From contig JBAXND010000033.1 of the NCBI GenBank assembly GCA_037133915.1, forward strand, positions 1 through 47,599: 47,599 nt of DNA. Reading direction: 5' to 3'. Under the pieces are notes generated by a model. That model was not told the origin of the DNA. It worked only from the letters and a program-made list of their open reading frames with translations, and did not search any database. This document shows positions 37,361 to 45,256 of the stretch, one piece after another; the first letter of the stretch is position 1, and each line of letters begins with the position of its first letter. The position numbers and the translations under genes are program-made. This stretch comes from Bacteroidota bacterium (GTDB lineage Bacteria; Bacteroidota; Bacteroidia; Bacteroidales; CAIWKO01).

Positions 37361-38053
37361 TCATAAAATGAAAATGCCATAGCGGATTTTAATTAAAACA
37401 ATTGTAAAAATTATTACTAAAAGATTATATAAAATATGCAGAATTATTGGTGGAAATAGACTTTGTGTTCTTTCTCTGTAGTACGATAATACTAAGCCGA
37501 CAATAAACGCACTAATTACAATATAGGTGGTTAAATATAAACTTGCGCCTACGAGTAAATTTGAAAAATGCATAAGTGAAAATGCTAAAGCTGTTATAAA
37601 TACAGACAAGGAAATTTTGAAATTCCGAATTTTAAGTATATTCTTTTGCTGTAGATAGTCGATAGAGGTTTGTAGTATTCCTCTGAACACCAATTCCTCT
37701 AAAATAGGTCCTATTACAATAGCATACAGATAACGCAAGCTTTTGGATGTGATATTAATTTGCGCACTACCCTTGGGAATTTGAAGTATATATATGTCAA
37801 GATAATTTAGGCTAAAAGCAAATAGAAATAGTACAATAGTTGGATAAATTAGCAGCTTAAGTCTGAATCCTCTAAATCCAAAAAGAGTGAAGCTTCCCTT
37901 ACTTATTATTGGCATTGCTATTAGTAACAATGCAATTTCTATTAATGCACAAATCAAAATATTTGGCAGCACTAATCCGAAATATTTTAATTTAGGAAAG
38001 AGAAATAGTAAAAGAATAACAGTAATGCTAATTAGTCGTTTTTTTCTGTCCAT
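37361..38053 (-). CDS. CPBP-family intramembrane metalloprotease
   Basis: From the ATG at 38053 the protein has 230 residues and about six to seven membrane helices. The three CPBP (Abi) motifs are present: EELVFRG, SLMHFSNLL and HILYNLL, with Glu, Glu, Arg, His and His/Asn as expected metal-site residues. A longer frame starting with TTG at 38116 would add 21 polar residues and cross an inverted repeat, so the ATG is preferred. In peptide clusters such proteases may cut the leader or give self-immunity. Here it lies between the precursor and the maturase genes, and no C39 peptidase or ABC exporter is in the island, so it is the only candidate for leader removal. Confidence 0.83.
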   Translation of the reverse strand: MDRKKRLISITVILLLFLFPKLKYFGLVLPNILICALIEIALLLIAMPIISKGSFTLFGFRGFRLKLLIYPTIVLFLFAFSLNYLDIYILQIPKGSAQINITSKSLRYLYAIVIGPILEELVFRGILQTSIDYLQQKNILKIRNFKISLSVFITALAFSLMHFSNLLVGASLYLTTYIVISAFIVGLVLSYYRERTQSLFPPIILHILYNLLVIIFTIVLIKIRYGIFIL

Positions 38054-38076
38054 AAACTCTAGCTTTGAATACACAT

Positions 38077-38120
38077 TTAGTTGGCAACTCTGCACATAAT
38101 TCTGCACAATTGCCAACTAA
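38077..38120 (-). promoter_or_regulatory. Hairpin between precursor and protease genes
   Basis: A perfect 11-base inverted repeat (TTAGTTGGCAA / TTGCCAACTAA) with a 22-base loop that holds TGCACA twice. It lies between the precursor stop (38143) and the protease ATG (38053). No run of T follows, so it may stabilise or partly attenuate the mRNA so that precursor exceeds enzymes. Confidence 0.6.
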
Positions 38121-38142
38121 TTCTCGCTATGAATATAAGCTT

Positions 38143-38358
38143 CTAATACCAACCATTTATTATGTTTGTCATTGCCGCATTTACGTCATAGCCATTATTG
38201 CTATTCAAATATTGCTCGTTTGCGTAACCGCCGGTTTTTCCTTTGGCTACCCATGCATTCCAGCAGTTGGCGTTAGCCGCCGCCCCTTTAACTTCACTTT
38301 GTGCTTCTTTGCAGATGGCATCTTGGCTCAGTTTGCTTAAACTCAATTTTGTATTCAT
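38143..38358 (-). CDS. RiPP precursor peptide (GG-Bacteroidales-like)
   Basis: The 71-residue peptide starts with a leader MNTKLSLSKLSQDAICKEA, rich in K/L/S as in the Bacteroidales radical-SAM precursor family, and ends the leader at EVKGA, near the usual KGG site. The core begins at about residue 26 with AANANCWNAWVAKGKTGG and continues to NIINGWY. The core has only one cysteine (about residue 32), two Gly-Tyr pairs, three tryptophans and many asparagines, which are possible targets for crosslinks. The leader has one further cysteine. It is the first gene of the island's transcription unit. The start is the ATG at 38358 without a visible ribosome binding site. Identification rests on size, leader pattern and neighbours. 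Confidence 0.8.
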   Translation of the reverse strand: MNTKLSLSKLSQDAICKEAQSEVKGAAANANCWNAWVAKGKTGGYANEQYLNSNNGYDVNAAMTNIINGWY

Positions 38359-38623
38359 TTTATTATTTGTATTAATTTGTTCCCGTTTTTCAGGTAACAG
38401 GAATATAACCTTTACTCAAACACAAAATTAAGTCAAGTATTGTTGTAAATGAAAAAATTAACAAAAAATAAATTAGTGCCAAAATATGTAAAAAGTTAAT
38501 AAATAGCAAATTAGTATAAGTACTTTATTTAATATTAATACTAAAATTGGAAATAATAGTTAATTTTTCTGATGATGGAAATTCAGTTTATTTACTGTTA
38601 AGAAAAGTAATTTGCAATCTTAG
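38359..38623. other. AT-rich upstream region of the RiPP operon
   Basis: About 265 bases with very high A/T content and no gene. It holds a -7 box for the precursor (listed separately) and ends at the right direct repeat. Confidence 0.5.
38423..38430 (-). promoter_or_regulatory. -7 promoter element of the RiPP operon
   Basis: On the minus strand the site reads TAATTTTG, a perfect TAnnTTTG match, about 65 bases before the precursor ATG. No -33 TTTG is seen at the usual distance. Confidence 0.45.
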
Positions 38624-38668
38624 GACAAGAAAAAAGGCAGAAGACGTATTCCCTGCCCGATGTTCTGA
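38624..38668. repeat. Right 45-bp direct repeat of the RiPP island (porP 3' fragment)
   Basis: It is identical to the last 45 bases of porP (34409-34453). It is followed by bases that should be the original porP downstream sequence. Confidence 0.95.
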
Positions 38669-38738
38669 TATAGATAAAAGAGGTTAGACAAAAGACATAA
38701 GACAAAAGCCTTCGGCTGCCTGCCTTTCTCAATCACAA

Positions 38739-40037
38739 TTATTCCACCACGTATTTGTTGAGCTTATCCCGGAGCATATCAATGTTCACGGCAAAATTAC
38801 ATTGTTTGCAGTCGGCTTCTTCGAAGGTGAGGGTGGCAATACCTATTACTTCGCCGCGGTAGTTCATTACCGGACTGCCGCTGTTGCCGTGCGAGATGGC
38901 CACATTAATCATAATCCATGAACTGCCTTGTCCAAACTGGCCCTGCACCAGATCATTCTCCGTTCCGCCTGTAAATCCTGATACGTTGCCTTCCGATAAT
39001 ACACTTTCAATGCCCTGAGGATTGCCGAGTACGATGATTCGTTCTCCCTTGTCGGGTTTTGCCTGAGCTATTTTCAGGAAATTAAATTGTTCGCCTCCGT
39101 TGCCAGCTTTAAAGATTGCGTAATCGTAGGTCGTATTATTTTCCATCACATCGGTAATGGCAATTTCGCGGTTATCAACTGTCTTGATTGCCCATTTGGT
39201 TCCGCCTTTCAGCACATGACTGTTGGTTACGCCAATGCCTGCCGACGATACAAAAAATCCGGTTCCAAATGCAATCGCGTTTCCGCGCTTATCCATTGTT
39301 TCTACCTTGAATACCGCCTTTTCAATGTATTTTACCATCTCGGTAAATGACGATGGTTGCGACGGCATTGTATCCGTGAGTTGCTCCTGATCCGTTTCTT
39401 GGGAAGTTGAATTTACAAGACTTGCAATGCCCCATCCCGTAATGGAAAGCAATACAACGCCCGCAATAACAATAGTTGCGATAAACCATCCGTTGACCTT
39501 ACGCTTTTTATTCGCTGATGTTTGTACGGGCGATAAATATTCCATCCAGTTCAGGCTAGTGTTTGCCAGCCGGAGCCTGTCGCCCGGATGAAGCATGGCC
39601 GTGTTCACCCGAACATCGTTTACATAAGTACCGTTTGTAGAGCCGAGGTCTTCAATCAATACTTCGTTACTATCGGTGAGATGAAGCACGGCGTGTTTGC
39701 CCGAAACAGTTTCGTAATTCAGTACAATATTATTTTCCTGCGAACGGCCAATGGTAAGCTGCCTGATGATGCTTCCCGAAACACCACTGCTGTGACCTGC
39801 CGAAAAATATTCCTGCCAGGGAATGATGGTATCTGCAAGTTTTACAATATCATTTGACTGAAGGTAGGCCTGCGTAATCCTTTTACCATTTACATAGCTT
39901 CCGTTGCTCGAACCCAGATCCTGCAGGAAATATCTGCCACTGTCGTCGAGCGTAATCCTTACATGATAGCCCGATACGTGCGTATCATGGATGACCACAT
40001 CATTATCGGAATTACGACCTATGGCGATGCTTATCAT
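38739..40037 (-). CDS. FHA-FHA-transmembrane-trypsin-like serine protease
   Basis: The 432-residue protein has two forkhead-associated domains in the cytoplasm (residues 1-75 and about 93-165, with GRNSDNDVVI, DLGSSNGSYVNG and GRSQENNIVL, DLGSTNGTYVN), a single membrane helix (about 183-205), and an extracytoplasmic trypsin/DegS-like domain. The triad is complete: His274 (TNSHVLKGG), Asp305 (YDYAIF) and Ser386 (GNSGSPV). FHA domains bind phosphothreonine, so it is a likely reader of the kinase encoded just upstream; their genes overlap by four bases. This would connect cytoplasmic phosphorylation to proteolysis across the inner membrane. Unlike DegP or DegS, no PDZ domain is present. Confidence 0.9.
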   Translation of the reverse strand: MISIAIGRNSDNDVVIHDTHVSGYHVRITLDDSGRYFLQDLGSSNGSYVNGKRITQAYLQSNDIVKLADTIIPWQEYFSAGHSSGVSGSIIRQLTIGRSQENNIVLNYETVSGKHAVLHLTDSNEVLIEDLGSTNGTYVNDVRVNTAMLHPGDRLRLANTSLNWMEYLSPVQTSANKKRKVNGWFIATIVIAGVVLLSITGWGIASLVNSTSQETDQEQLTDTMPSQPSSFTEMVKYIEKAVFKVETMDKRGNAIAFGTGFFVSSAGIGVTNSHVLKGGTKWAIKTVDNREIAITDVMENNTTYDYAIFKAGNGGEQFNFLKIAQAKPDKGERIIVLGNPQGIESVLSEGNVSGFTGGTENDLVQGQFGQGSSWIMINVAISHGNSGSPVMNYRGEVIGIATLTFEEADCKQCNFAVNIDMLRDKLNKYVVE

Positions 40038-41788
40038 TGGGTGCAGTCGATGGGTTTGTTGAAACTTTCGTTACGGATATCGAAGGTGTAAAGGTATTTG
40101 TACCCTGTATCTTTGTACCAGAGCATAATGCCGTCGTTTTCGAGAACATCATACACTTTCTTTTTGACTTCTGTAACACCTCCGAACAAGCCGTAACGGT
40201 AGTCAACCGTGTACTTTCCCGTAAATAACTTTGTTCCTTTACTGATGAATTTTATCAAAACAGGTGATGAAAATGCTTCGTCCATTTTCAGGATGGTGTA
40301 GTTGTTGTCGGTGCTGATGTAAGCTAACAGACGGTAGTTGTTTCTTCCGGTATTTTCCAACAGGCAGGCATAATCGCTGATGCTGTCGCTGTTGAAATCG
40401 GCTGAGCAGTATGTGTTGTATTCCGATCCGTTTGATTCCGGATATACCTTCCATTCGGGACTGCCTGTTTTATCAAAAAAACGATGGGAGTCCAGATATT
40501 CGCGCACTGCTTTTTTATAAAGCACGGGCGTTTGCTTTTGTGCATCATCGTCGAAGATGGATGATATCTGATCATATTCTTCAAGCGTACCCAAATAATT
40601 TACCGCAACGTAACCTTCTTTACCGTTTGCGGTTTTTATCTTCACCCATTTCTGACCTTTGTCATCTGTATATTTTGTGTCTTCGAGAATCACCACTTTT
40701 TCGCCGAAGGTGCATTTTTGAACAAGATTCTCGTTGCTCGTATTGTTTTGTGTTGATCGCAGCCACAGCGCGTGCGACAGAACATACATCTCTTTACCGC
40801 CCGATGCAAGCTGAATAATTGCAATCACTACTGCGAGCGATAACAGTGCCGCCATAAAAATATTCCAGAACAGCAGGGCGCCCGATTTTCTTTTTGTCTT
40901 GGCAGGTTTTAGGTTCTTTGTTTTGATTTGGGTTTGTACGGTGCTCTGCGCAGGTTTATTCACCGGAGTTTGTTTACCCATCACGGCTTCACGAAATTCT
41001 TCGCAGGTCTGGAAGCGGTCGTTCACATCTTTTGCCGTCGCTTTTACGAGTATCTGCTGCATACGGTCGGTAACGCCGGGATAATAATTCCGGGCTTCAG
41101 GAAGCGGTTCTTCAACAATTTTTTTATAAACTTCGTATTCGCTCTGATTCTCGTCGAAAGGACATTTGCCTGTGAGCATCTGAAATAGCGTGATGCCGAG
41201 TGAATAAATATCGCTGCGCTTGTCCACTTCCTGTCCTTTCACCTGCTCCGGGCTCATGTACAACACAGTTCCGAGCTTGGTGCCTGTTTTGGTAAGTTTA
41301 TGACTCGATTCGCTGATGATTTTTGCGATGCCGAAGTCAAGTATTTTTGCTTTTCCTTCAGGTGTGATGATGATATTCGATGGTTTGATATCGCGGTGCA
41401 CCACGTTACGGTGATGTGCATACGCCACACCATCGAGTATCTGCGCGAACAGCGGAATGGCTTTTTCTTCGGGAATGGGACCGGTAACGGTTTGAATGTA
41501 TTCGTCGATGGGTTTGCCTTCGGCGAGTTCCATTACGAGAAATACACCGCTGTCGAGTTCAACATAATCGTACAATGAAACGATGCCGGGATGATGCAGT
41601 TGCGAAAGCATGGAAGCCTCGTTCTTAAAGCGCTCCCTGATTTCGGGATTTCGTGCAAGCGTTGGATTCAATGCTTTGATGGCCACTTTACGGCCAATAT
41701 GCGTGTGAACGGCGAGATACACGTTTCCCATTCCGCCTTCGCCGATAAGTTTTTCAATCCGGTAATTCAGTATCTGCTGCCCTATCAT
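40034..41788 (-). CDS. Membrane Ser/Thr protein kinase (PknB-like) with SH3b-like sensor
   Basis: Taken from the ATG at 41788 (MIGQQILNYRIEKLIGEGGMGNVYLA) it has 584 residues; an ATG at 41803 adds only five. The Hanks-type kinase domain is complete: glycine-rich GEGGMG, AIK lysine, HRDIKPSN with catalytic Asp, and DFG. A membrane helix follows near residues 310-330 (SGALLFWNIFMAALLSLAVVIA written in part). Outside is a bacterial SH3-like domain (GEKVVILEDTKYTDDKGQKW and GKEGYVAVNYLG), which could bind cell-wall peptides, then an integrin-like or VCBS-like tail (YCSADFNSDSISDYACLLENTG). It probably senses the envelope and signals through the FHA-protease encoded downstream. It lies in one strand run with the TMTC-like and NamZ-like genes. 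Confidence 0.9.
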   Translation of the reverse strand: MIGQQILNYRIEKLIGEGGMGNVYLAVHTHIGRKVAIKALNPTLARNPEIRERFKNEASMLSQLHHPGIVSLYDYVELDSGVFLVMELAEGKPIDEYIQTVTGPIPEEKAIPLFAQILDGVAYAHHRNVVHRDIKPSNIIITPEGKAKILDFGIAKIISESSHKLTKTGTKLGTVLYMSPEQVKGQEVDKRSDIYSLGITLFQMLTGKCPFDENQSEYEVYKKIVEEPLPEARNYYPGVTDRMQQILVKATAKDVNDRFQTCEEFREAVMGKQTPVNKPAQSTVQTQIKTKNLKPAKTKRKSGALLFWNIFMAALLSLAVVIAIIQLASGGKEMYVLSHALWLRSTQNNTSNENLVQKCTFGEKVVILEDTKYTDDKGQKWVKIKTANGKEGYVAVNYLGTLEEYDQISSIFDDDAQKQTPVLYKKAVREYLDSHRFFDKTGSPEWKVYPESNGSEYNTYCSADFNSDSISDYACLLENTGRNNYRLLAYISTDNNYTILKMDEAFSSPVLIKFISKGTKLFTGKYTVDYRYGLFGGVTEVKKKVYDVLENDGIMLWYKDTGYKYLYTFDIRNESFNKPIDCTQ

Positions 41789-41808
41789 GGCACAAATATA
41801 CAAAACAC

Positions 41809-43953
41809 TTACTTTCCCTTGGCGTTGTTTGCTTTTTGAATGTATTCCGATGCTTTTTTCGTATCGCCCAGGTTTTGGTACGAAATAGCTATCTTACTCA
41901 GTACTTCTTTGCTGTCGGACAATCCTTTTTCCGCTTCCAGCAGGTATTTCAACGCTTCATCATACTTGCCTTTCAAGCCCGATGCCGTCCCCAGATTTTT
42001 CAGAACATCCGGATTTTGTGGGTTGACAGCGTAGGCTTTATTGAGATATTCCATTGATTTTGCAAGGTCATTATAATCGCGGCCATAAATTTCGCCTAAC
42101 TTGTTCAATGCCTTATCGTACTTGGGATTTATAACAAGGATATGGTTCAATATGCTGACACAACTATCGGGCATTGCCAGGTTTTCATAAATCTCGGCTT
42201 TCAGATAATAGTACTGGAGATTATCCGGAACATATTTTATCAGTGTTTCGACGTTTAAAATTGCCTGTTTGGTATTACCATTTTTAAAACACTCGTGTGA
42301 ATCAAAATCAAGCGCCTTGATGGCATCGGCATCGGTAGGCATAAGTTTCAGTACTTTTTCAAACGATTCGCGGCTGCTTTTATAATCGTTCATGGCACGC
42401 TGCGCATATCCCATATACACCCATCCCGATTTAAACTGCGGATACATCTTCAGCCCTTTATCGAGGTAGGCCATTGCTTCGTTGTACTTCTGTTTTTTTA
42501 CATCGGCAGGAGCCTTCTCATCAATACTTTTAATAATCATTTCACCTGCTGCAACATTGCATTTGGCGCTGTTTACAGACGTTTTTACGTCGGTGGTGTA
42601 AAGCGTCAGCGTGTCCTTCCATGCAAAATTTCGTGTAAACGTTTTCACGGAATAGCCAAGCAATATAATAATCAGAATTGCTTTGACAAGGGTGGTGTAA
42701 GTGTCTTTTTTCTTGATGAAAGTCGGAAGTTTTATACTGATAAACCATGCCGCAATAATCGTGAATCCCAGCAATGGCGCGAACATGAAGCGTTCATTCA
42801 TGAACGTTCCAATGTTGAATACCAGATTTGATGAGATGGAGAAGGTGAACAGAAAAAACAAAATTCCGTAAGCAGGAACAGCTTTTTTAAAAATCATGAA
42901 AAGAGCGTAGCCACCCAGAACCATGTAGGTAATTAAGGGCAGAATAGCGCGGATATCTCCGAATCCGATGATGGGAATTTGAAACGGATAATAATCGTGT
43001 GTGAGCGGATGCGGGAATACGATTAGCATAATGTACTTGCCCCAGGTATAAAATAAGGTGGCAAGTTTATGTGCGAAATCAACGCCGATGAACGGATTGT
43101 TCAGCAATTCGGTGTCCTGCACATTATTGGTAATGAAGCCAAGCGCATTGTATCTGAGAAGAAAATAAAATATGAACCCCAGAAGCAGCGGCGCTGTCGT
43201 AAACACATAATCTTTGAGTTTGCTCTTCGTAAAAACAAAAAGTGTGAGAGGTATGACGGCGATAAATGTTACGCTGTTTTCCTTTGATATCATGGCAATG
43301 AAAAAGGCCATAAATGAAAACAGCAGGTACTTCCATTTTTTTAATTCAGTGTATTTCAAACTCATGAACAGCGCTGTCATAGCGCCGCCCATGCTCAGCA
43401 GTTCATCGCGGCCTTTGATGTTTGCCACTACTTCTGTATGCAACGGATGTGCCGCGAACAGTACCGTTGCGAGAAACGGAATACTTAAGTACCAGGGTTT
43501 TTCACCATCATCGCGGAAAAGCAGTCTCAGCGTTTTAAAAACGATGAAGATAAGTAACACGTAGAACAGAATATTGATGAAATGCCCGATATGCGGATTT
43601 AATCCGAAGGCTTCGTATTCCAGTGCGAACATCACCTGTGAGAGCGGTCTGTAGCGGCCTCCAGGAAGCAGGTCTTTGGCGCTGTCGCCAAACACTCCGT
43701 AGAAGGCGTCTTTGGTAATGATGTCTTTTATTCCTGAAATACCATTTTTGGTAACCGCATTGTCAGTAATAAACAGCCCGTCGTCAAGCGCATAATCGCC
43801 CGGTATGGTATTTAAATAAAGCAGTGCGCTCAGCGCAAGCAGTATTAATAATTGCAATTGATAAGCGTTGGGGCGCCATCGTTTTTTTTCAGGCGGTGCA
43901 GGTGGTTTCGCTGATACAAAGGCCGTCCTGCTTGATTTTTTGTTTTTCGTCAT
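41809..43953 (-). CDS. TMTC-like GT-C membrane protein with C-terminal TPR repeats
   Basis: The 714-residue protein begins with a Lys- and Pro-rich tail and then about ten or more membrane helices (residues 30-430). The first loop contains YALDDGLFITDN with the double Asp expected of GT-C glycosyltransferases of the TMTC/PMT kind, and LPGGRYRPLSQVMFALEYEAFGLNPHIGHFINI, the segment shared with TMTC proteins. From about residue 470 on there are TPR units (AMAYLDKGLKMYPQFKSGWVYMGYAQRAMNDY and similar). It may glycosylate exported proteins using a lipid-linked sugar; the reaction is inferred from the fold only. It lies 12 bases downstream of the NamZ-like gene and 20 bases before the kinase gene. 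Confidence 0.82.
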   Translation of the reverse strand: MTKNKKSSRTAFVSAKPPAPPEKKRWRPNAYQLQLLILLALSALLYLNTIPGDYALDDGLFITDNAVTKNGISGIKDIITKDAFYGVFGDSAKDLLPGGRYRPLSQVMFALEYEAFGLNPHIGHFINILFYVLLIFIVFKTLRLLFRDDGEKPWYLSIPFLATVLFAAHPLHTEVVANIKGRDELLSMGGAMTALFMSLKYTELKKWKYLLFSFMAFFIAMISKENSVTFIAVIPLTLFVFTKSKLKDYVFTTAPLLLGFIFYFLLRYNALGFITNNVQDTELLNNPFIGVDFAHKLATLFYTWGKYIMLIVFPHPLTHDYYPFQIPIIGFGDIRAILPLITYMVLGGYALFMIFKKAVPAYGILFFLFTFSISSNLVFNIGTFMNERFMFAPLLGFTIIAAWFISIKLPTFIKKKDTYTTLVKAILIIILLGYSVKTFTRNFAWKDTLTLYTTDVKTSVNSAKCNVAAGEMIIKSIDEKAPADVKKQKYNEAMAYLDKGLKMYPQFKSGWVYMGYAQRAMNDYKSSRESFEKVLKLMPTDADAIKALDFDSHECFKNGNTKQAILNVETLIKYVPDNLQYYYLKAEIYENLAMPDSCVSILNHILVINPKYDKALNKLGEIYGRDYNDLAKSMEYLNKAYAVNPQNPDVLKNLGTASGLKGKYDEALKYLLEAEKGLSDSKEVLSKIAISYQNLGDTKKASEYIQKANNAKGK

Positions 43954-43965
43954 TCTGAATAGGCA

Positions 43966-45192
43966 TTACTCAAAATCCGTATACAGTAAATATTTTTTTC
44001 TGATTTTTTTGAAATCCGAAATACCCTGTTGCCAGCTTGCGCGGATATCATCTTCGCTCACATCCATAATAATCTGGTATTTCAGCTTAGAGTTTCCTGC
44101 AACGCGGTCAAATCCCGAATTAAAGAAATCAGCATTGCTTCCCAGTGAGCGGTACAGTTCTTTAATCCAGTACAAATAAATTTTGCCTGTGTTTTTAATA
44201 TACTCATCAGCAAAATTTCCCAGGTCATAACCGTTGCATTCTTTGCCTTCGAAGGGCGGATGCAGCGCCATTCCCGGAATACTTTTAGGCGTAAACGAAA
44301 AATCGGTTTTCGGCAAATCCGGATGTCCGATTACCTGAAATGGTTTATCGGTGCCGCGTCCAACACTTATAAAAGTGCCTTCAAAAAGTCCGAGGGTAGG
44401 GTAGAGGTACACCGCTTCCATATTGGGCAGATTGGGCGATGGTTTTATCGGGAGCTGATAAAAAAGCGTGTGATTATAGTTGTAAACGGGCACGTACTTA
44501 AGATCACATTTGATGCCGCCTTTGAGCCAGCCTTCGCCGTTTACCATGCATGCATATTCGGCAACGGTCATGCCGTGTACGAGTGGAACGCAATGCAGTC
44601 CGATAAAGGAAGAAAATTCTTTTTCAAGCACCGGTCCGTCAACGTAATGACCGTTAGGATTGGGCCGGTCGAGTACAATGAACTGAATGTTATTTTCGGC
44701 GCAGGCTTCCATCACGTACGACATCGTTGAAATATATGTATAGAATCGCACCCCCACATCCTGAATATCGAAAACCACCACATCAATGCCTTTGAGGTCG
44801 TCGGCCGAAGGCTTTTTTTTGCTTCCGTAAAGGGAAACAACGGGCAGACCTGTTTTGGTATCCGTATAGCTCAGCACTTTTTCGCCTGCTTCGGCATCTC
44901 CCCTGAAACCATGCTCCGGGCAGAATACTTTTACCACATCAAACCGGGCGTTCACAAGGCTGTCAACCAGATGAACATTGCCAATCATTGAGGTCTGGTT
45001 AGCAACAACAGCTATTTTCTTGTCTTGAAGCCAAGGATAATAAAGCGTGGTTCGCTGTGCTCCGGTCATGATATCCTGCGGACCAATATCCTTGAACGTT
45101 AGTTGCAATACACTCTGTCCTGAGGCGCAGAAGGCAATCAGAATTATAGATGCAAGAGCTGCCAGCGATTTCTTTATAGGATTTGAGTTCAT
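43966..45192 (-). CDS. DUF1343 protein, NamZ-like exo-beta-N-acetylmuramidase
   Basis: From the ATG at 45192 the protein has 408 residues with a signal peptide (MNSNPIKKSLAALASIILIAFCASG). The conserved DUF1343 segments are visible: VVANQTSMIGNVHLVDSL, VFCPEHGFRGDAEAGE, GLPVVSLYGSKKKPS, VVFDIQDVGVRFYTYISTMSYVMEA, VLDRPNPNGHYVDGPV and TEYACMVNGEGW-like AEYACMVNGEGWL. NamZ enzymes release MurNAc from peptidoglycan fragments from the non-reducing end, for recycling. A longer frame starts upstream with a run of hydrophobic residues but overlaps the divergent permease gene, so the ATG given is preferred. It heads a four-gene run on this strand (NamZ, TMTC, kinase, FHA-protease). Confidence 0.88.
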   Translation of the reverse strand: MNSNPIKKSLAALASIILIAFCASGQSVLQLTFKDIGPQDIMTGAQRTTLYYPWLQDKKIAVVANQTSMIGNVHLVDSLVNARFDVVKVFCPEHGFRGDAEAGEKVLSYTDTKTGLPVVSLYGSKKKPSADDLKGIDVVVFDIQDVGVRFYTYISTMSYVMEACAENNIQFIVLDRPNPNGHYVDGPVLEKEFSSFIGLHCVPLVHGMTVAEYACMVNGEGWLKGGIKCDLKYVPVYNYNHTLFYQLPIKPSPNLPNMEAVYLYPTLGLFEGTFISVGRGTDKPFQVIGHPDLPKTDFSFTPKSIPGMALHPPFEGKECNGYDLGNFADEYIKNTGKIYLYWIKELYRSLGSNADFFNSGFDRVAGNSKLKYQIIMDVSEDDIRASWQQGISDFKKIRKKYLLYTDFE

Positions 45193-45256
45193 CAGCTTTA
45201 TTAGGAATTGGAAAAATATATTTAATACCTTCGCAAAGTAATAAAAAAATGAGCAA

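Larger units (their letters stand above)
34454..38668. mobile_element. Integrated RiPP island bounded by porP-derived direct repeats
   Basis: The 4215-bp segment lies between a perfect 45-bp direct repeat, is more AT-rich than the flanks and carries four genes, all on the minus strand. The left repeat keeps porP intact. This is the layout left by site-specific insertion into a gene's 3' end, but no integrase or transposase is seen inside, so movement would depend on an enzyme encoded elsewhere, or the insertion came by another route. Confidence 0.7.

Noticed and set aside
38053..38116. TTG start at 38116 for the CPBP protease
   Set aside because: The added 21 residues are polar, cross the intercistronic hairpin and come before a good ATG directly ahead of the first membrane helix.
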